Part shown: one piece after another, positions 55,601 through 63,999 of the stretch
Position numbering within the stretch: position 1 is the first letter of the stretch
Layout: every line of letters begins with the position of its first letter
Assembly: GCF_051466335.1 (NCBI RefSeq)
Contig: NZ_CP195793.1
Coordinates: 434,001-498,000 of the forward strand
Length of the DNA stretch: 64,000 nucleotides
DNA from: Planctomicrobium sp051466335
GTDB taxonomy: Bacteria > Planctomycetota > Planctomycetia > Planctomycetales > Planctomycetaceae
Direction of reading: 5' to 3'
Notes under the pieces: generated by a model
Told to the model about the DNA's origin: nothing
Databases searched by the model: none
What the model saw: the letters and a program-made list of their open reading frames with translations, nothing else
Position numbers and translations under genes: made by a program

Positions 55601-55776
55601 ACCGTGGAATTATCGTGGACGCATTCACAACAGATACAGTGGGGGCCACTCCAGTCGTGAAGTTCCACTCGACAAAGAACAACACAATTACCGGTGCGAC
55701 GACGCCTTACGCATTCCCTGCATCGGGAGGATCAGGAAAGCTGCTCATCAATGGAAGCACCTTCCGGTTTGAATGA
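52651..55776 (+). CDS. Inverse autotransporter beta-barrel protein with parallel beta-helix passenger
   Basis: 1041 residues. A long signal peptide ends near KPVFAQ. Residues about 75-330 have the alternating pattern of an intimin/invasin-type inverse autotransporter barrel (GGNFGLGYRFID, GVNGFYDVDT, VGWEARM, GVSWRFG). The rest (about 360-1041) is a right-handed parallel beta-helix: short repeats around NGIxIxD, VENTSDDA and NxFxxNG. The barrel should sit in the outer membrane with the helix on the cell surface, a possible adhesin or polysaccharide-binding module. The frame is open from 52474, but the ATG at 52651 starts the signal peptide. Confidence 0.85.
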   Translation: MLHPILTAQTPDCSQTSGRRSFRATLSLFTICLVWMLNKPVFAQESFVDPAAEEQSGSLSFPDTATNNVNVVLPPDPDDVDRVLGLDGQIGFIGLKAFGRQDSIVPLELFPYVLGNNEIFFGDMRGFINMEGKFGGNFGLGYRFIDPTDTALFGVNGFYDVDTSSGSTFHQLSVGWEARMRMAGFSGNVYMPVGNKEKIIEQSIIDPRFDENHILFDVRSKVGKALTGLDVNFSAYLPGELMQEHQVEALAGWYHFQGDDQIDDVNGMKFQLQGYVVPSLQTMTSITHDQLYGTNFNIGVSWRFGTRELPTTSLHGQLRRFVNRNYNVILAKRTDVESDVIARKADGSAIIVQHVDSTNTGGTGAFDNPYSTIGDAQADALRPDLIFVHKDSVLNESVVVGDNQVLLAEGSDHRYKDPRYGWFNVPGGNNPGGETPRIVASGGDAVLMGNNSTINGFQISNSGGRGIVAIDKSNVRVANVTVENTSDDAIFLESVESSYLTNVKVEGSGGNGITIKDIDDYLGIDDLQIKDVAGDGVHIDGGMGEIYFAKSLLIEETQGAAFRVQNMESLTEVDDKGTTSVLDDVTTVTPSIVAIENLIVRNGGGGFGEGIVAENNEGLISFTKAEITTEGATAVKAVDTNGILIGNGLLTAKNARALDFEDSSVIVNLTSINADGGDHAIRMKNTKGTVSVFGTGSTLSSGGTIKNTDVAILIEDSPEGYVGLQLVDFKDNDKVAVVDTGNTLAISRGTISGTTTSFIEATNLNSLQIAQNTFVDNTITSGVGILFNVDKEGSYNASIGGNLVSALPGTFFEVNGLAGSETASLIYAFQSNAIDLSNTTGSAAATLNWTGPLVANILGNNIVGSGTGQSGFRITTGVGSALSQVQVSGNKFKLSGINGIAIDADMESPVNFFVDSNQFDMNGANQTAVRAKIGKASGIGMAGNKIVDYAGGGTGILFTSIHDKSVVALDNNSIDLSRFNTFVDRGIIVDAFTTDTVGATPVVKFHSTKNNTITGATTPYAFPASGGSGKLLINGSTFRFE

Positions 55777-55801
55777 TTCGCGACGAATCTGATAAAATCT
55801 C

Positions 55802-55836
55802 ACCCGCACGGATGACATCTGTGCGGGTTTCTTTTT
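55802..55836 (+). terminator. Rho-independent terminator after the autotransporter
   Basis: ACCCGCAC and GTGCGGGT pair, with inner GAT/ATC and a 3-base loop, followed by TTTCTTTTT. Located about 25 bases after the stop codon. Confidence 0.92.
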
Positions 55837-56100
55837 GGAATGAGAATCCTAAAAACTTCCTCTAGTTTACGAGTTCGATCGATACTCCAACTTCAATTCG
55901 GTGTTTAATGAGAACTCCGGAAGCCCCCCAACTGAGGTGGAGGAAGTGTGCCCAGATCCCGCTCCAAGCGGTAAACGGCCAGTTCTTCTGAATTCAATTT
56001 GCCTCAATCGAGAGACATCTGGAGCGTCAGTCGGCGCAGGTGGAATGATTTCAAGAGACGATTCCGGTGACGGAATACTGAGTCTCTCTGCATCAAAGTG

Positions 56101-57000
56101 ATGCTGTCCGCTCCGTGCTCAATCGACCGTTTCCTGTTAAATGGATGTGAACATTTCTTGCTGGCACCATTTGAAATCACTGCAATTGATTTCGTCGGAA
56201 TGGCGAAGGAATATTCTGTCCCGAATGCTTCCGAGTCCCTTGGAATTTACGTTGTCCAATCAGGAATCTGGACTCTGACGATCGATAAACAACAGGATCC
56301 GGGAAGTGATTGGGCTCCATCTCCAGTTTCCGAATCGCTCTCTCAACAGTTGCGAGAAGGCGAAGTCGCGATCGTCACACAGCCAGTGAGTCATCATCTC
56401 AGACTGATTTCCAATCCTTCTCCAAGTAGCTCTTACCTCCGAATCCTTTTGAAGCCTTCATCGGCCGAGTCGCAGGTGCTGCTCGCTGGCTATCCTGAAC
56501 TCGTTCGCGCTGAATCTCTCTTCTCTGCCGAATTCAGTGCGAACCTGTCTTCGCTTTCAAAATCGAATCGGCACTCGGAACTTACTGGATTGCTTCTCGA
56601 CAGCATGGCAAGCCTCATCATCGGGCTGGTGCTGAAGACCGTTATTAAGCAGGATCCTCACTTCATCACATCGAACAACGGCTTGGCTCCCGAGATTGCG
56701 GAAACATTACGGGCAATGGAACAGGATCCCGGAAATCAATGGACGATTGAGACATTGGCTTCTGTTGCCGGAATTTCACGATCGGCACTGGCTCAGAAGT
56801 TCAAGGAACAGGTCGGGACCACTCTCAATCACCATCTCCTTGAAGTCCGCATGCGACTCGCTGACACTCTCTTAAAATCTCGGCGACACCATCTGAAAGA
56901 GATCGCCCGCATGACGGGGTATCAGTCAGCTTCTTCGTTCAGCACAGCGTTCAAACGCTGGTCTGGCAAATCTCCAAGCTCGCTGCGAAAAGCCGATTGA
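56101..57000 (+). CDS. AraC-family transcriptional regulator (cupin-type sensor domain)
   Basis: About 300 residues. The N-terminal part (about 1-180) is an AraC-type cupin sensor domain. The C-terminal 100 residues contain two helix-turn-helix units: TIETLASVAGISRSALAQKF and LKEIARMTGYQSASSFSTAFKRW followed by SGKSPSSLRK. It lies directly upstream of the small membrane protein-VTC-DUF4956-CotH genes on the same strand and could control them; that is inference. ATG at 56101 or the preceding GTG at 56098 may be the start. Confidence 0.92.
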   Translation: MLSAPCSIDRFLLNGCEHFLLAPFEITAIDFVGMAKEYSVPNASESLGIYVVQSGIWTLTIDKQQDPGSDWAPSPVSESLSQQLREGEVAIVTQPVSHHLRLISNPSPSSSYLRILLKPSSAESQVLLAGYPELVRAESLFSAEFSANLSSLSKSNRHSELTGLLLDSMASLIIGLVLKTVIKQDPHFITSNNGLAPEIAETLRAMEQDPGNQWTIETLASVAGISRSALAQKFKEQVGTTLNHHLLEVRMRLADTLLKSRRHHLKEIARMTGYQSASSFSTAFKRWSGKSPSSLRKAD

Positions 57001-57198
57001 TTCCGGTTAGAAGCCTCGGCAAATCGGTCGCTGTCGCTGGCCCCAACGTCCAGACGAAATATTGACTTCCACCCAAGAAAATCGCGAAATCTCAGCAGGC
57101 GAGAATTTCTTCAGATGCCGCGAAACTTGATGCTCGGTATTGGGTTTGATGATAGGGCATGACAATTCAGAGCCGAAGTCAAATAGAGGTCTCTCAAT

Positions 57199-57456
57199 AT
57201 GTTCTGGTCGCAAATTGGAATCTCCGCGATTCTGGCAACGGCAAATGCAGTGATCGCATGGGAACTCTCACGAGGCTTCGCCTCCTACCTGAGTGTGATG
57301 AGTTGGGTCTCCATCGGAGCCATGCTTCTCAGTGCATTACTGGCCCACAGAAAGATTCAGCATCGAAATCTGATGCAGGTTTTTGAACGGTATGCGGCGA
57401 TGAAATCGAACGATCGTGATTGCCGACAGGAAACAGGTCCAGGAAAGGTCGGATAA
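57199..57456 (+). CDS. Small two-helix membrane protein, first gene of the VTC-CotH group
   Basis: 85 residues with two hydrophobic helices (about 4-22 and 30-50) and a basic, hydrophilic C-terminus. Family not recognised. AGAGG lies upstream of the ATG at 57199. The stop overlaps the start of the VTC-type gene by one base (TAATG), so it is translationally coupled and likely real. The C-terminal part after residue 60 is low in structure. Confidence 0.6.
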   Translation: MFWSQIGISAILATANAVIAWELSRGFASYLSVMSWVSIGAMLLSALLAHRKIQHRNLMQVFERYAAMKSNDRDCRQETGPGKVG

Positions 57457-58287
57457 TGACGCACTCTTCGATTCGATCCACTTCGAACAACATTGATATC
57501 GAACGGGATCCCCCGCCGTTCTCACTCAAGGTTGCGTCTCACTTATCTCCCTCCTTACGGGAAAATCACGAAAGCAACGGAACGTTCGAAATCAAATTTC
57601 TGCTCATCGAATCCGTGGCTGCTGAAATCGAATGGCACTTCGTCGACCGACTAAGCCTCGATCCTCATGCCTCTCCTGAACTCGACAATTCCTACCTCAT
57701 TCGCACGCTGTACCTCGATACCCCCGCGTACTCCGTGTTCCACCGAGAAGGAATTCATGGAAAGAGAAAGCTCCGGATTCGAACTTACGGAGACCCTGGT
57801 GCGACGAGGCCAGTGTTTCTCGAACAAAAAACGAAAAACGGCGATCGGGTTCGTAAGCAGCGGAGTTGTATCAACCTCGATGAACTGAACTACCTTTCTC
57901 AATCCAATTCGAATCAGGTCTAGTCGGGCAATTGGTTTGATCAACTTGTGCGTGAAGAGTGTCGAAGAGTGTCAAAGACCAGTTTGCCAGATGCAGTACC
58001 TGCGACGTGCCTATTTCGGCGTTGAGTCAGGCACCCCTGTGCGACTGACGTTCGACCGGCAGATTCAGGGTCGTCGCGAAAATGAGTGGAGGCTCGACAC
58101 TCCCGAAGAGATGCTTCCTCTGCTTCAGGGTCAGGTGATTTGTGAAATGAAATTTGAAGATTCCATGCCGACTGCCTTCAAAAATGCGATTGAACAGTTT
58201 CAGATCACTCCTCAGGGCTGTTCAAAATACCGAAGATGCATTCGGAACACCGATACAGAAAATCTATTAGGAGTAGAAAGTGCCTGA
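57456..58287 (+). pseudogene. VTC-type polyphosphate polymerase domain protein, disrupted
   Basis: Two frames together encode a VTC-domain protein of about 273 residues. The first (57456-57923) has the basic tunnel motifs FEIKFLL, KRKLRIRTYGD and FLEQKTKNGDRVRKQR. The second (from about 57974 to 58287) has YLRRAYFG, VRLTFDRQIQGR and EMKFEDSMPTAFKNAIEQF, ending in GCSKYRRC. They are separated by an in-frame TAG at 57921-57923 and a frame change. The frame change is explained exactly by a tandem copy of GAAGAGTGTC (57954-57963 and 57964-57973): dropping one copy restores the frame across both halves. Family members make polyphosphate from ATP or related polymers. Two independent lesions point to a pseudogene. 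Confidence 0.85.
57954..57973 (+). repeat. Exact 10-bp tandem duplication inside the VTC gene
   Basis: GAAGAGTGTC occurs twice without a gap. It adds 10 bases (+1 in frame) and converts LVREECQRPVCQMQY into an out-of-frame tail. Likely a slippage mutation. Confidence 0.9.
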
Positions 58288-58963
58288 GTGGTTGACGGTC
58301 ACGGGAGGAACCGAAGGGGCGATCACAACGAACGTGCTGATTTTCAGAATACTGGCTGCTCTCGTGTACGGTATCGGCGTTGCACTGATTTACCGACTCT
58401 CACATGGCAGAGAAGAACCCTCTCCCAGCATGCTGACCGCGACGCTCATCCTGTTGTCAGTCCTGATTGCCATGGTCTCGATGACGATTGGAAACAGCGT
58501 GGCACGCGCGTTCAGCCTTGTCGGAGCGTTATCGATCGTCCGTTTTCGTACGGTTGTTGATGACACTCGAGACACAGCGTTCGTCATTTTTTCAGTCATT
58601 GTCGGAATGGCAGCAGGGACCGGACTCCTGCTCGTTCCCATTGTTGGAATGCCGGTAGTCGCTGCGGCAGCCATTCTGCTCAGCCATGCTCCGACGAGTT
58701 CGAAGTCGAATTTATCCATTCCTTGCAAGCTCTCGATTCGACTTGCACTCGGCAAGAATCCACAAGCAGAACTCGACACAGTGTTTCAAACACATTTCGC
58801 CAGAATTCAGCTCACGAGTGCCAGCACTGCCCGACAAGGAGCAGCTATGGATCTTGAGTACCGCGGTGAACTCAAGTCGACAGACTCCATGACTGAGATC
58901 GTCGGTGAGTTGAACCGGCTTGACGGAGTCATGGGAGTTGAACTGAATCGAATCAATAGTTGA
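58280..58963 (+). CDS. DUF4956 integral membrane protein
   Basis: 227 residues. Four transmembrane helices (about 20-40, 50-72, 92-112 and 115-135) and the signature FSLVGALSIVRFRT with DTRDTAFV between helices, typical of DUF4956. A cytoplasmic ferredoxin-like tail follows (about 145-227; ELNRLDGVMGVELNRI). The family is often found beside VTC-domain polymerases and CotH kinases. GTG start at 58280 overlaps the VTC stop by 8 bases. The biochemical role is unknown; a membrane partner of the polymerase is a reasonable guess. Confidence 0.9.
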   Translation: MPEWLTVTGGTEGAITTNVLIFRILAALVYGIGVALIYRLSHGREEPSPSMLTATLILLSVLIAMVSMTIGNSVARAFSLVGALSIVRFRTVVDDTRDTAFVIFSVIVGMAAGTGLLLVPIVGMPVVAAAAILLSHAPTSSKSNLSIPCKLSIRLALGKNPQAELDTVFQTHFARIQLTSASTARQGAAMDLEYRGELKSTDSMTEIVGELNRLDGVMGVELNRINS

Positions 58964-59060
58964 TCAACACATGTTTCATCCGGTTAACCAAATCCACTTC
59001 AGAGCATTTTCCCGAACTGACAACCTGAGTTTTATTCAGAAAGTAGATTGAGTTCACATC

Positions 59061-60968
59061 ATGTTCAATCGCCAATTCGCGACAGCGAGCGCCATTTTGA
59101 TGTTGTTCGGAGCGGGAGCAATTGCTCAGGTTGAAAACGGTCCACCCCCCGGAGGACCGGATGGGATCAATGGCCCTCCTCAATTCCCGCCCCCTCCATT
59201 TGGTGGGCCGGGTGGACCTGGTGGCCCGGGCGGACCATTCGGAAATCGTGAAGACCGCAAACTTTTGAAAGAGTTTGACGCGGATCAGGATGGAATGCTG
59301 AACCGCGCAGAACGTGATGCTGCCAAGAAAAAAGCATTAGAGTCACCGAGAGGAAGATTCGGTCCCGGTGGATTTGGCGGTCCGCCACGTGGGCCACAAG
59401 GAGCGGAAGGTGGACCACCCAACGGAGGTCCGGGCGAGAGAGGTGAAGGCCGCGGTCCCGGCGGAGGGCGAGGCTTTGGTGGCCCGGGAGGTCCCGGAGG
59501 TTTTGCACGCGAAGAGACAAAGCCGGGACGAAAAGTTTCTCTGGATGAAGTCCAACCAATTGAAGGGAACTTCTATGACGAATCAATCTTCAGAACCCTC
59601 TTCCTGAACTTCGAAGATGATCAGTGGGAATCAGATCTCGAGGCATTCTATAAATCTGACGTCGAAGTCCCAGCTTCGCTGATTGTCGATGGAAAAACCT
59701 ACCCGAACGTCGGAGTTCACTTCCGAGGGATGTCCTCCTACATGATGGTCCCAACGGGGGCGAAACGATCGTTAAATGTCACGCTGGATGAATTCGTCAA
59801 AGACCAACGAATCGGCGATTACAAGTCGCTGAACTTGTTGAATTCCAATGGCGACTCTTCGTTTCTTCATGGCGTGCTCTACTCGCATATTGCCCGTCAT
59901 TACATCCCTGTTCCCAAGGTCAATCTGGTGCGGGTCGTGATCAACGGCGAATATTGGGGCGTCTACTCGAACCAGCAACAATTCGACAAACAGTTCCTGC
60001 AGGAAAACTTTGGAACCACGAAGGGAAGTCGCTGGAAGGTTCCCGGAAGCCCCGGCGGACGCGGCGGTCTGGAATACCTTGGAGACGATGCCGAGCTCTA
60101 TAAGCAGAAGTACGAAATCAAAACCAAGGACAACAAAGAGTCTTGGAATGCCATCATACAGCTTTGCAAGGTGCTGAACGAGACCCCAGCGGAACAACTT
60201 CCAGAAGCAATCGAACCGATCCTGAATGTTGACGGCGTGCTCTGGTTTCTGGCACTGGAGAACGCACTGCTCAACAGCGATGGCTACTGGACCCGTGCAA
60301 GCGACTACAACATCTACCTTGATGAAGGCGGGAAGTTCCACATTATCCCACATGACATTAACGAGACGTTCGAAGTTGGCATGATGCGACCGCCGGGCGG
60401 CGGTCGTGGCATGCGAGGTGGACCAGCAGGCGGGCCTCCAGGTGGTCCTCCGCCACGAGACTTCCAGCAAGAGGGTCCTCCACCACAACGAGATCAGCCA
60501 AACGGTCAGGGACGGCCACCGTTCGGCGGACCGCCAGATGGCGCACTGGGCGGCGGTCGGTTTGGACCACCGGGGGGACCTCCGGGGGGGCCATTCGGTG
60601 GAATGGGAGGGTCAAGAGGGATTCAATTGGACCCATTGGTCTCTCTCCAGGATCCGACGAAACCGCTGATCAGCAAGTTGCTCGCTGTCCCGCAATACCG
60701 GGAGAAGTACTTGCGCAATATGAACACGATCGCCAACGAGTGGCTCAACTGGGAAAAAATTGGCCCGGTTGTTGACGGTTACAGACAAAGGATTGAAGGG
60801 GCTGTCGAAGAGGACACTCGCAAATTGACCTCCACGGCGGCATTCAAAGCAGCGGTGGACGGAGACATCAAAGAGGAAGCTGTTCCGGGAAGATTGTCCC
60901 TCCGACAGTTTGTTGAACAGCGCAGGAAAGCGCTGCTGGACAACAAGGCAATTCAAGAACTGAAGTAA
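59061..60968 (+). CDS. CotH-family (spore coat H-like) atypical kinase, secreted
   Basis: 635 residues with a signal peptide ending near AIAQV. A Gly/Pro-rich stretch (about 28-60) is followed by an EF-hand-like DADQDGMLNRAE, a second Gly/Pro tract and then the CotH kinase domain (about 170-430): VGVHFRGMSSY, KSLNLLNSNGD, NGEYWGVYSN and HDINETF near the C-terminal lobe. Another Gly/Pro/Arg-rich tract (about 440-520) is inserted before the last 115 residues. CotH enzymes phosphorylate secreted proteins with ATP; activity here is inferred. ATG at 59061. It follows DUF4956 by 97 bases and ends with a strong terminator. Confidence 0.9.
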   Translation: MFNRQFATASAILMLFGAGAIAQVENGPPPGGPDGINGPPQFPPPPFGGPGGPGGPGGPFGNREDRKLLKEFDADQDGMLNRAERDAAKKKALESPRGRFGPGGFGGPPRGPQGAEGGPPNGGPGERGEGRGPGGGRGFGGPGGPGGFAREETKPGRKVSLDEVQPIEGNFYDESIFRTLFLNFEDDQWESDLEAFYKSDVEVPASLIVDGKTYPNVGVHFRGMSSYMMVPTGAKRSLNVTLDEFVKDQRIGDYKSLNLLNSNGDSSFLHGVLYSHIARHYIPVPKVNLVRVVINGEYWGVYSNQQQFDKQFLQENFGTTKGSRWKVPGSPGGRGGLEYLGDDAELYKQKYEIKTKDNKESWNAIIQLCKVLNETPAEQLPEAIEPILNVDGVLWFLALENALLNSDGYWTRASDYNIYLDEGGKFHIIPHDINETFEVGMMRPPGGGRGMRGGPAGGPPGGPPPRDFQQEGPPPQRDQPNGQGRPPFGGPPDGALGGGRFGPPGGPPGGPFGGMGGSRGIQLDPLVSLQDPTKPLISKLLAVPQYREKYLRNMNTIANEWLNWEKIGPVVDGYRQRIEGAVEEDTRKLTSTAAFKAAVDGDIKEEAVPGRLSLRQFVEQRRKALLDNKAIQELK

Positions 60969-61008
60969 CGCTCAGCGACGTTGAACGTGGTTCAGTCTTC
61001 ACGACATC

Positions 61009-61048
61009 CCCTTGCAGAATCATTCGATCCTGCAAGGGTTTTCTATTT
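61009..61048 (+). terminator. Rho-independent terminator after the CotH gene
   Basis: CCCTTGCAG pairs with CTGCAAGGG around a 12-base loop, followed by TTTTCTATTTT. Confidence 0.88.
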
Positions 61049-61174
61049 TGGCCTTGATTCTGGTGAGTTGACACAGATCATGCTGATTTTCGATACTCTC
61101 CACTTGATCAAGTCTCGTTGATCATTTGCTGTTTCGATTTCCACCCATCGACCGAAATTGCTACAATCCTCCGC

Positions 61175-62059
61175 ATGTCAAATCCATCATTTTCCGTTGA
61201 GCGTTTGGGTGTCGTCGGCGTTGGCTTAATCGGAGGCTCGATTGCTGCCACTGCGCGAACTTTGGGTCTAGCCAAAACCATAGTGGGCTATGGCCGTAAC
61301 GCATCTCGACTGGAAGCTGCTCGTGAATTGGGAGTGATTGACGAAGTCGCGTCCGGTCCTGAAGGACTCGCTGAGTGCGATCTTGTTGTCGTCTGTACTC
61401 CGGTTAATCGAATCATCAGCGACGTGCTCTCCGTTCTTCGCAACACTCCTGAGACCACATTGGTCACCGATGCGGGGAGCGTTAAGGAAGAAATCGTTAA
61501 TACTGTCTGGCAGGAAGAGACTGATAAATTCCCGCGATTCGTCGGCGCACACCCTGTCGCGGGATCACATCTGGCAGGGTTCGAGAACTTCGATACACAG
61601 CTCTTCCAGGGGCGCATGTGTGTGTTGACTCCCACTGACAAAAATTCTCCTGAGACCATTGAAACCATTAGAAATTTCTGGCGAGCTCTCGGTATGAGAA
61701 CTCGCGAAATGTCTGGTTACGATCACGACCGAATTCTCGCGCTGACCAGCCACCTGCCTCACCTCGCTGCTGCTGCCGTTGCGGAAATGGTTGAAATTCC
61801 AATGTTGGAATTCGCTTCCACCGGGTATCGCGATACCACTCGTGTCGCTGCCGGTGATCCTGAACTCTGGGCAGCTATTTTCGTGCAAAACAAGGTGCAG
61901 CTTGCCAAGGCGACTGACCAGTTAATGCAGGCTCTTCAACGTTTCCGTAATGCGCTCGCTTTGGGCCGTGAAGGGGACGTCTGCGTTCTTCTGAAGAACT
62001 CCCAGGAACGCCGCTTGGAGTTCCGTGACCGAATTTCCGCTCAAGAAGCGAACAAGTAA
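61175..62059 (+). CDS. tyrA: Prephenate dehydrogenase
   Basis: 294 residues. The NAD(P)-binding GxGxxG lies at the N-terminus (VVGVGLIGGSIA), then CTPVNR, DAGSVK, GAHPVAGSHLAG and the TSHLPHLAAA segment of the dimerisation domain. It oxidatively decarboxylates prephenate to 4-hydroxyphenylpyruvate in tyrosine synthesis; arogenate as substrate cannot be excluded. The frame is open from 61118 but the family N-terminus begins with the ATG at 61175. No chorismate mutase or ACT domain is fused. Confidence 0.94.
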   Translation: MSNPSFSVERLGVVGVGLIGGSIAATARTLGLAKTIVGYGRNASRLEAARELGVIDEVASGPEGLAECDLVVVCTPVNRIISDVLSVLRNTPETTLVTDAGSVKEEIVNTVWQEETDKFPRFVGAHPVAGSHLAGFENFDTQLFQGRMCVLTPTDKNSPETIETIRNFWRALGMRTREMSGYDHDRILALTSHLPHLAAAAVAEMVEIPMLEFASTGYRDTTRVAAGDPELWAAIFVQNKVQLAKATDQLMQALQRFRNALALGREGDVCVLLKNSQERRLEFRDRISAQEANK

Positions 62060-62137
62060 TCAGCTTGCGTTTCGATCGACCATTTGCTGGTCGGCAATCA
62101 CAAACGCGAATAGCTGTCATTGAGGATTGGAGTTTCC

Positions 62138-63112
62138 ATGACGTTGCGGCAGATTGGAACGTCCGATCTTCGGGTGACACCGGTCGCGATGGGCTGCTGG
62201 CCAATCGCGGGCGTGACGAGCGTCGATGTCACTGAAGAAAATAGTTTGGCCACTTTGCAGGCCGCCTTCGACTCCGGCGTCAATTTCTTCGACACCGCTT
62301 ATGTGTACGGTTATGAAGGTGAAAGTGAACGCCTGATTGCCAAAGCACTGGGTAATGTGCGATCGCAACTTGTGATTGCCTCCAAATGTGGACTGCATTG
62401 GGGACCGGATCGGAAACAGGCCCGGGACGCTCGCCCGGAAACCATCGTCAAAGAATGCGAGACGAGCCTAAAGCGTCTCAAAACCGATTACATCGACCTG
62501 TACTACCTCCACGCACCTGATCCCGCCGTTCCGATCGAAGAGTCCGCATCTGCCATTCTCAAATTGAAAGAGCAGGGAAAAATACGGGCGGTTGGAGTTT
62601 CTAATTTCGACAGAATCGAGATGTACGAAGCATTTCACTCTGTCTGCCCGATTGACGCTGATCAACCACACTACAACATGTTGCAGCGTGAAATCGAAGT
62701 AGATCGACTCCCTTGGTGCCGAGCTCACGGTGTCTCAGCAATGGTTTACTGGCCATTGATGAAGGGCTTTCTCGCAGGCAAGCTGAAACGGGATCATGTC
62801 TGGGATCCGAAAGATGGACGTGCCAAGTACCCCATTTTTCAAGGGGAAGAATGGAACAAAACCCACGACTTCGTCGACCGACTGCGTGAAATTGCATCCG
62901 CAGCCGGAATCACCATTTCGCAACTCGTCATCGCATGGACGATTCAACAACCGGGAATCACTGCAGCACTCTGCGGAGCGAAACGATCGGAACAAATCCT
63001 GGAAACCGCTCAGGCAATGCGGGTGACGCTCGGTCCTGACCAACTTGAGCTGATTCGGCAGGAGATCCAAGCCCGTGGTGTCGTCAATTCCAGAGCGGCG
63101 GTCACAAACTAA
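62138..63112 (+). CDS. Aldo/keto reductase
   Basis: 324 residues forming the AKR TIM barrel. Motifs are FFDTAYVYGYEGESE (catalytic Asp and Tyr), ASKCGLHWG (Lys), DLYYLHAPDP (His), GVSNFD and a C-terminal GAKRSEQI for cofactor binding. The substrate is unknown; NADPH or NADH is used by the family. ATG at 62138 has GGAG at a suitable distance. 78 bases after tyrA on the same strand. Confidence 0.95.
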   Translation: MTLRQIGTSDLRVTPVAMGCWPIAGVTSVDVTEENSLATLQAAFDSGVNFFDTAYVYGYEGESERLIAKALGNVRSQLVIASKCGLHWGPDRKQARDARPETIVKECETSLKRLKTDYIDLYYLHAPDPAVPIEESASAILKLKEQGKIRAVGVSNFDRIEMYEAFHSVCPIDADQPHYNMLQREIEVDRLPWCRAHGVSAMVYWPLMKGFLAGKLKRDHVWDPKDGRAKYPIFQGEEWNKTHDFVDRLREIASAAGITISQLVIAWTIQQPGITAALCGAKRSEQILETAQAMRVTLGPDQLELIRQEIQARGVVNSRAAVTN

Positions 63113-63213
63113 GTCGATGTCGGCGAAGGACGATGTCGACCTGAGGAACAAGAGCCGAAACATCGCCCGAGTACATCGAAACTGCCGAAAACTTACGGAC
63201 ACCGAATTGCGAC

Positions 63214-63999
63214 TTATTCCGCTTCCCGCTTCAGTTTTTCCAAGCGAGTTTTGAGCTTCATTAGCTCATCTGAATATTGCGGATCCCCCGCGATGTTTCG
63301 CTCTTCAAGTGGGTCGGCCCGAAGATCGAAGAGCTCCTCGTAATCGAATTCCGGCCAGTAAATGTACTTCCAGCTTTTACTGACAACAGCTTCAGACGAG
63401 GGGATGAACTCTTTCCTGTTAATCGTCCCGTGTTCGTAAAGGAAATCTGTTCTCCAGTTCGATTCCTCCGCGTTGAGGTACAACGGGGAAATGTCTCGTC
63501 CTTGCATCGATGATGGCGCAGCGACTTGAGCGGCATTCAGAATTGTCGGAGCGACGTCCACGTTCAAAGTGAGATGGTCGTTCTTGGAATTTCTCTGATC
63601 GTCCGCTGAACGTGGATCGCGAATAATGAGGGGAACCCGAATGCTCTCCTCGTATGGATACCACTTGTCTGCCAACCCGTGTTCACCGTGGAAGTAACCA
63701 TTGTCCGTGGTGAAGATGACGAGTGTATTCTCCGCGAGTCCGCGTCGATCCAACTCTTTCAGAATCGCTCCACAGGTTGCATCAACCTCGGTCACCAGTC
63801 GGTAATAGTTCTTCATGTACTCCTGATATTTTTCAGGAGTGTCGAATCGCCAATGCCAGCGATTGCGTCCTTCGTTCTGCTCATTGGCAATGAAGGGAGG
63901 GAGTCGGTTGAAGTACTCATCCCCACCTGTTTTCGGTGTCGGAATGACGTCGTCCTGATAAAGTTCCATGCTTTCTGGCTGCGGAAGATACTGCCGTGG
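63214..63999 (-). CDS. Sulfatase, C-terminal part (gene continues beyond the window)
   Basis: The frame is open from the right edge to the stop at 63214-63216, giving about 261 C-terminal residues. Recognisable are LVIFTTDNGYFHGEHGLADKWYPYEE (metal-binding DN and catalytic-pocket His/Lys), IRVPLIIRDPR and the C-terminal ELFDLRADPLEERNIA segment of arylsulfatases. The formylglycine site (CxPSR) would lie outside the window. An ATG at 63969 is internal because the family sequence continues upstream (PRQYLPQPES). Such sulfatases are abundant in planctomycetes and attack sulfated glycans. Confidence 0.93.
   Translation of the reverse strand, partial: PRQYLPQPESMELYQDDVIPTPKTGGDEYFNRLPPFIANEQNEGRNRWHWRFDTPEKYQEYMKNYYRLVTEVDATCGAILKELDRRGLAENTLVIFTTDNGYFHGEHGLADKWYPYEESIRVPLIIRDPRSADDQRNSKNDHLTLNVDVAPTILNAAQVAAPSSMQGRDISPLYLNAEESNWRTDFLYEHGTINRKEFIPSSEAVVSKSWKYIYWPEFDYEELFDLRADPLEERNIAGDPQYSDELMKLKTRLEKLKREAE

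Noticed and set aside
55901..56101. 66-codon frame just before the AraC gene, ending in overlap with its ATG
   Set aside because: The overlap is suggestive of coupling, but there is no ribosome site, no recognisable fold and the sequence is low-complexity Ser/Gly/Pro; not supported.
57937..58287. Separate gene starting with TTG at 57937
   Set aside because: Its sequence is the second half of the VTC domain and joins the first half when one 10-bp copy is removed; it is part of the pseudogene.
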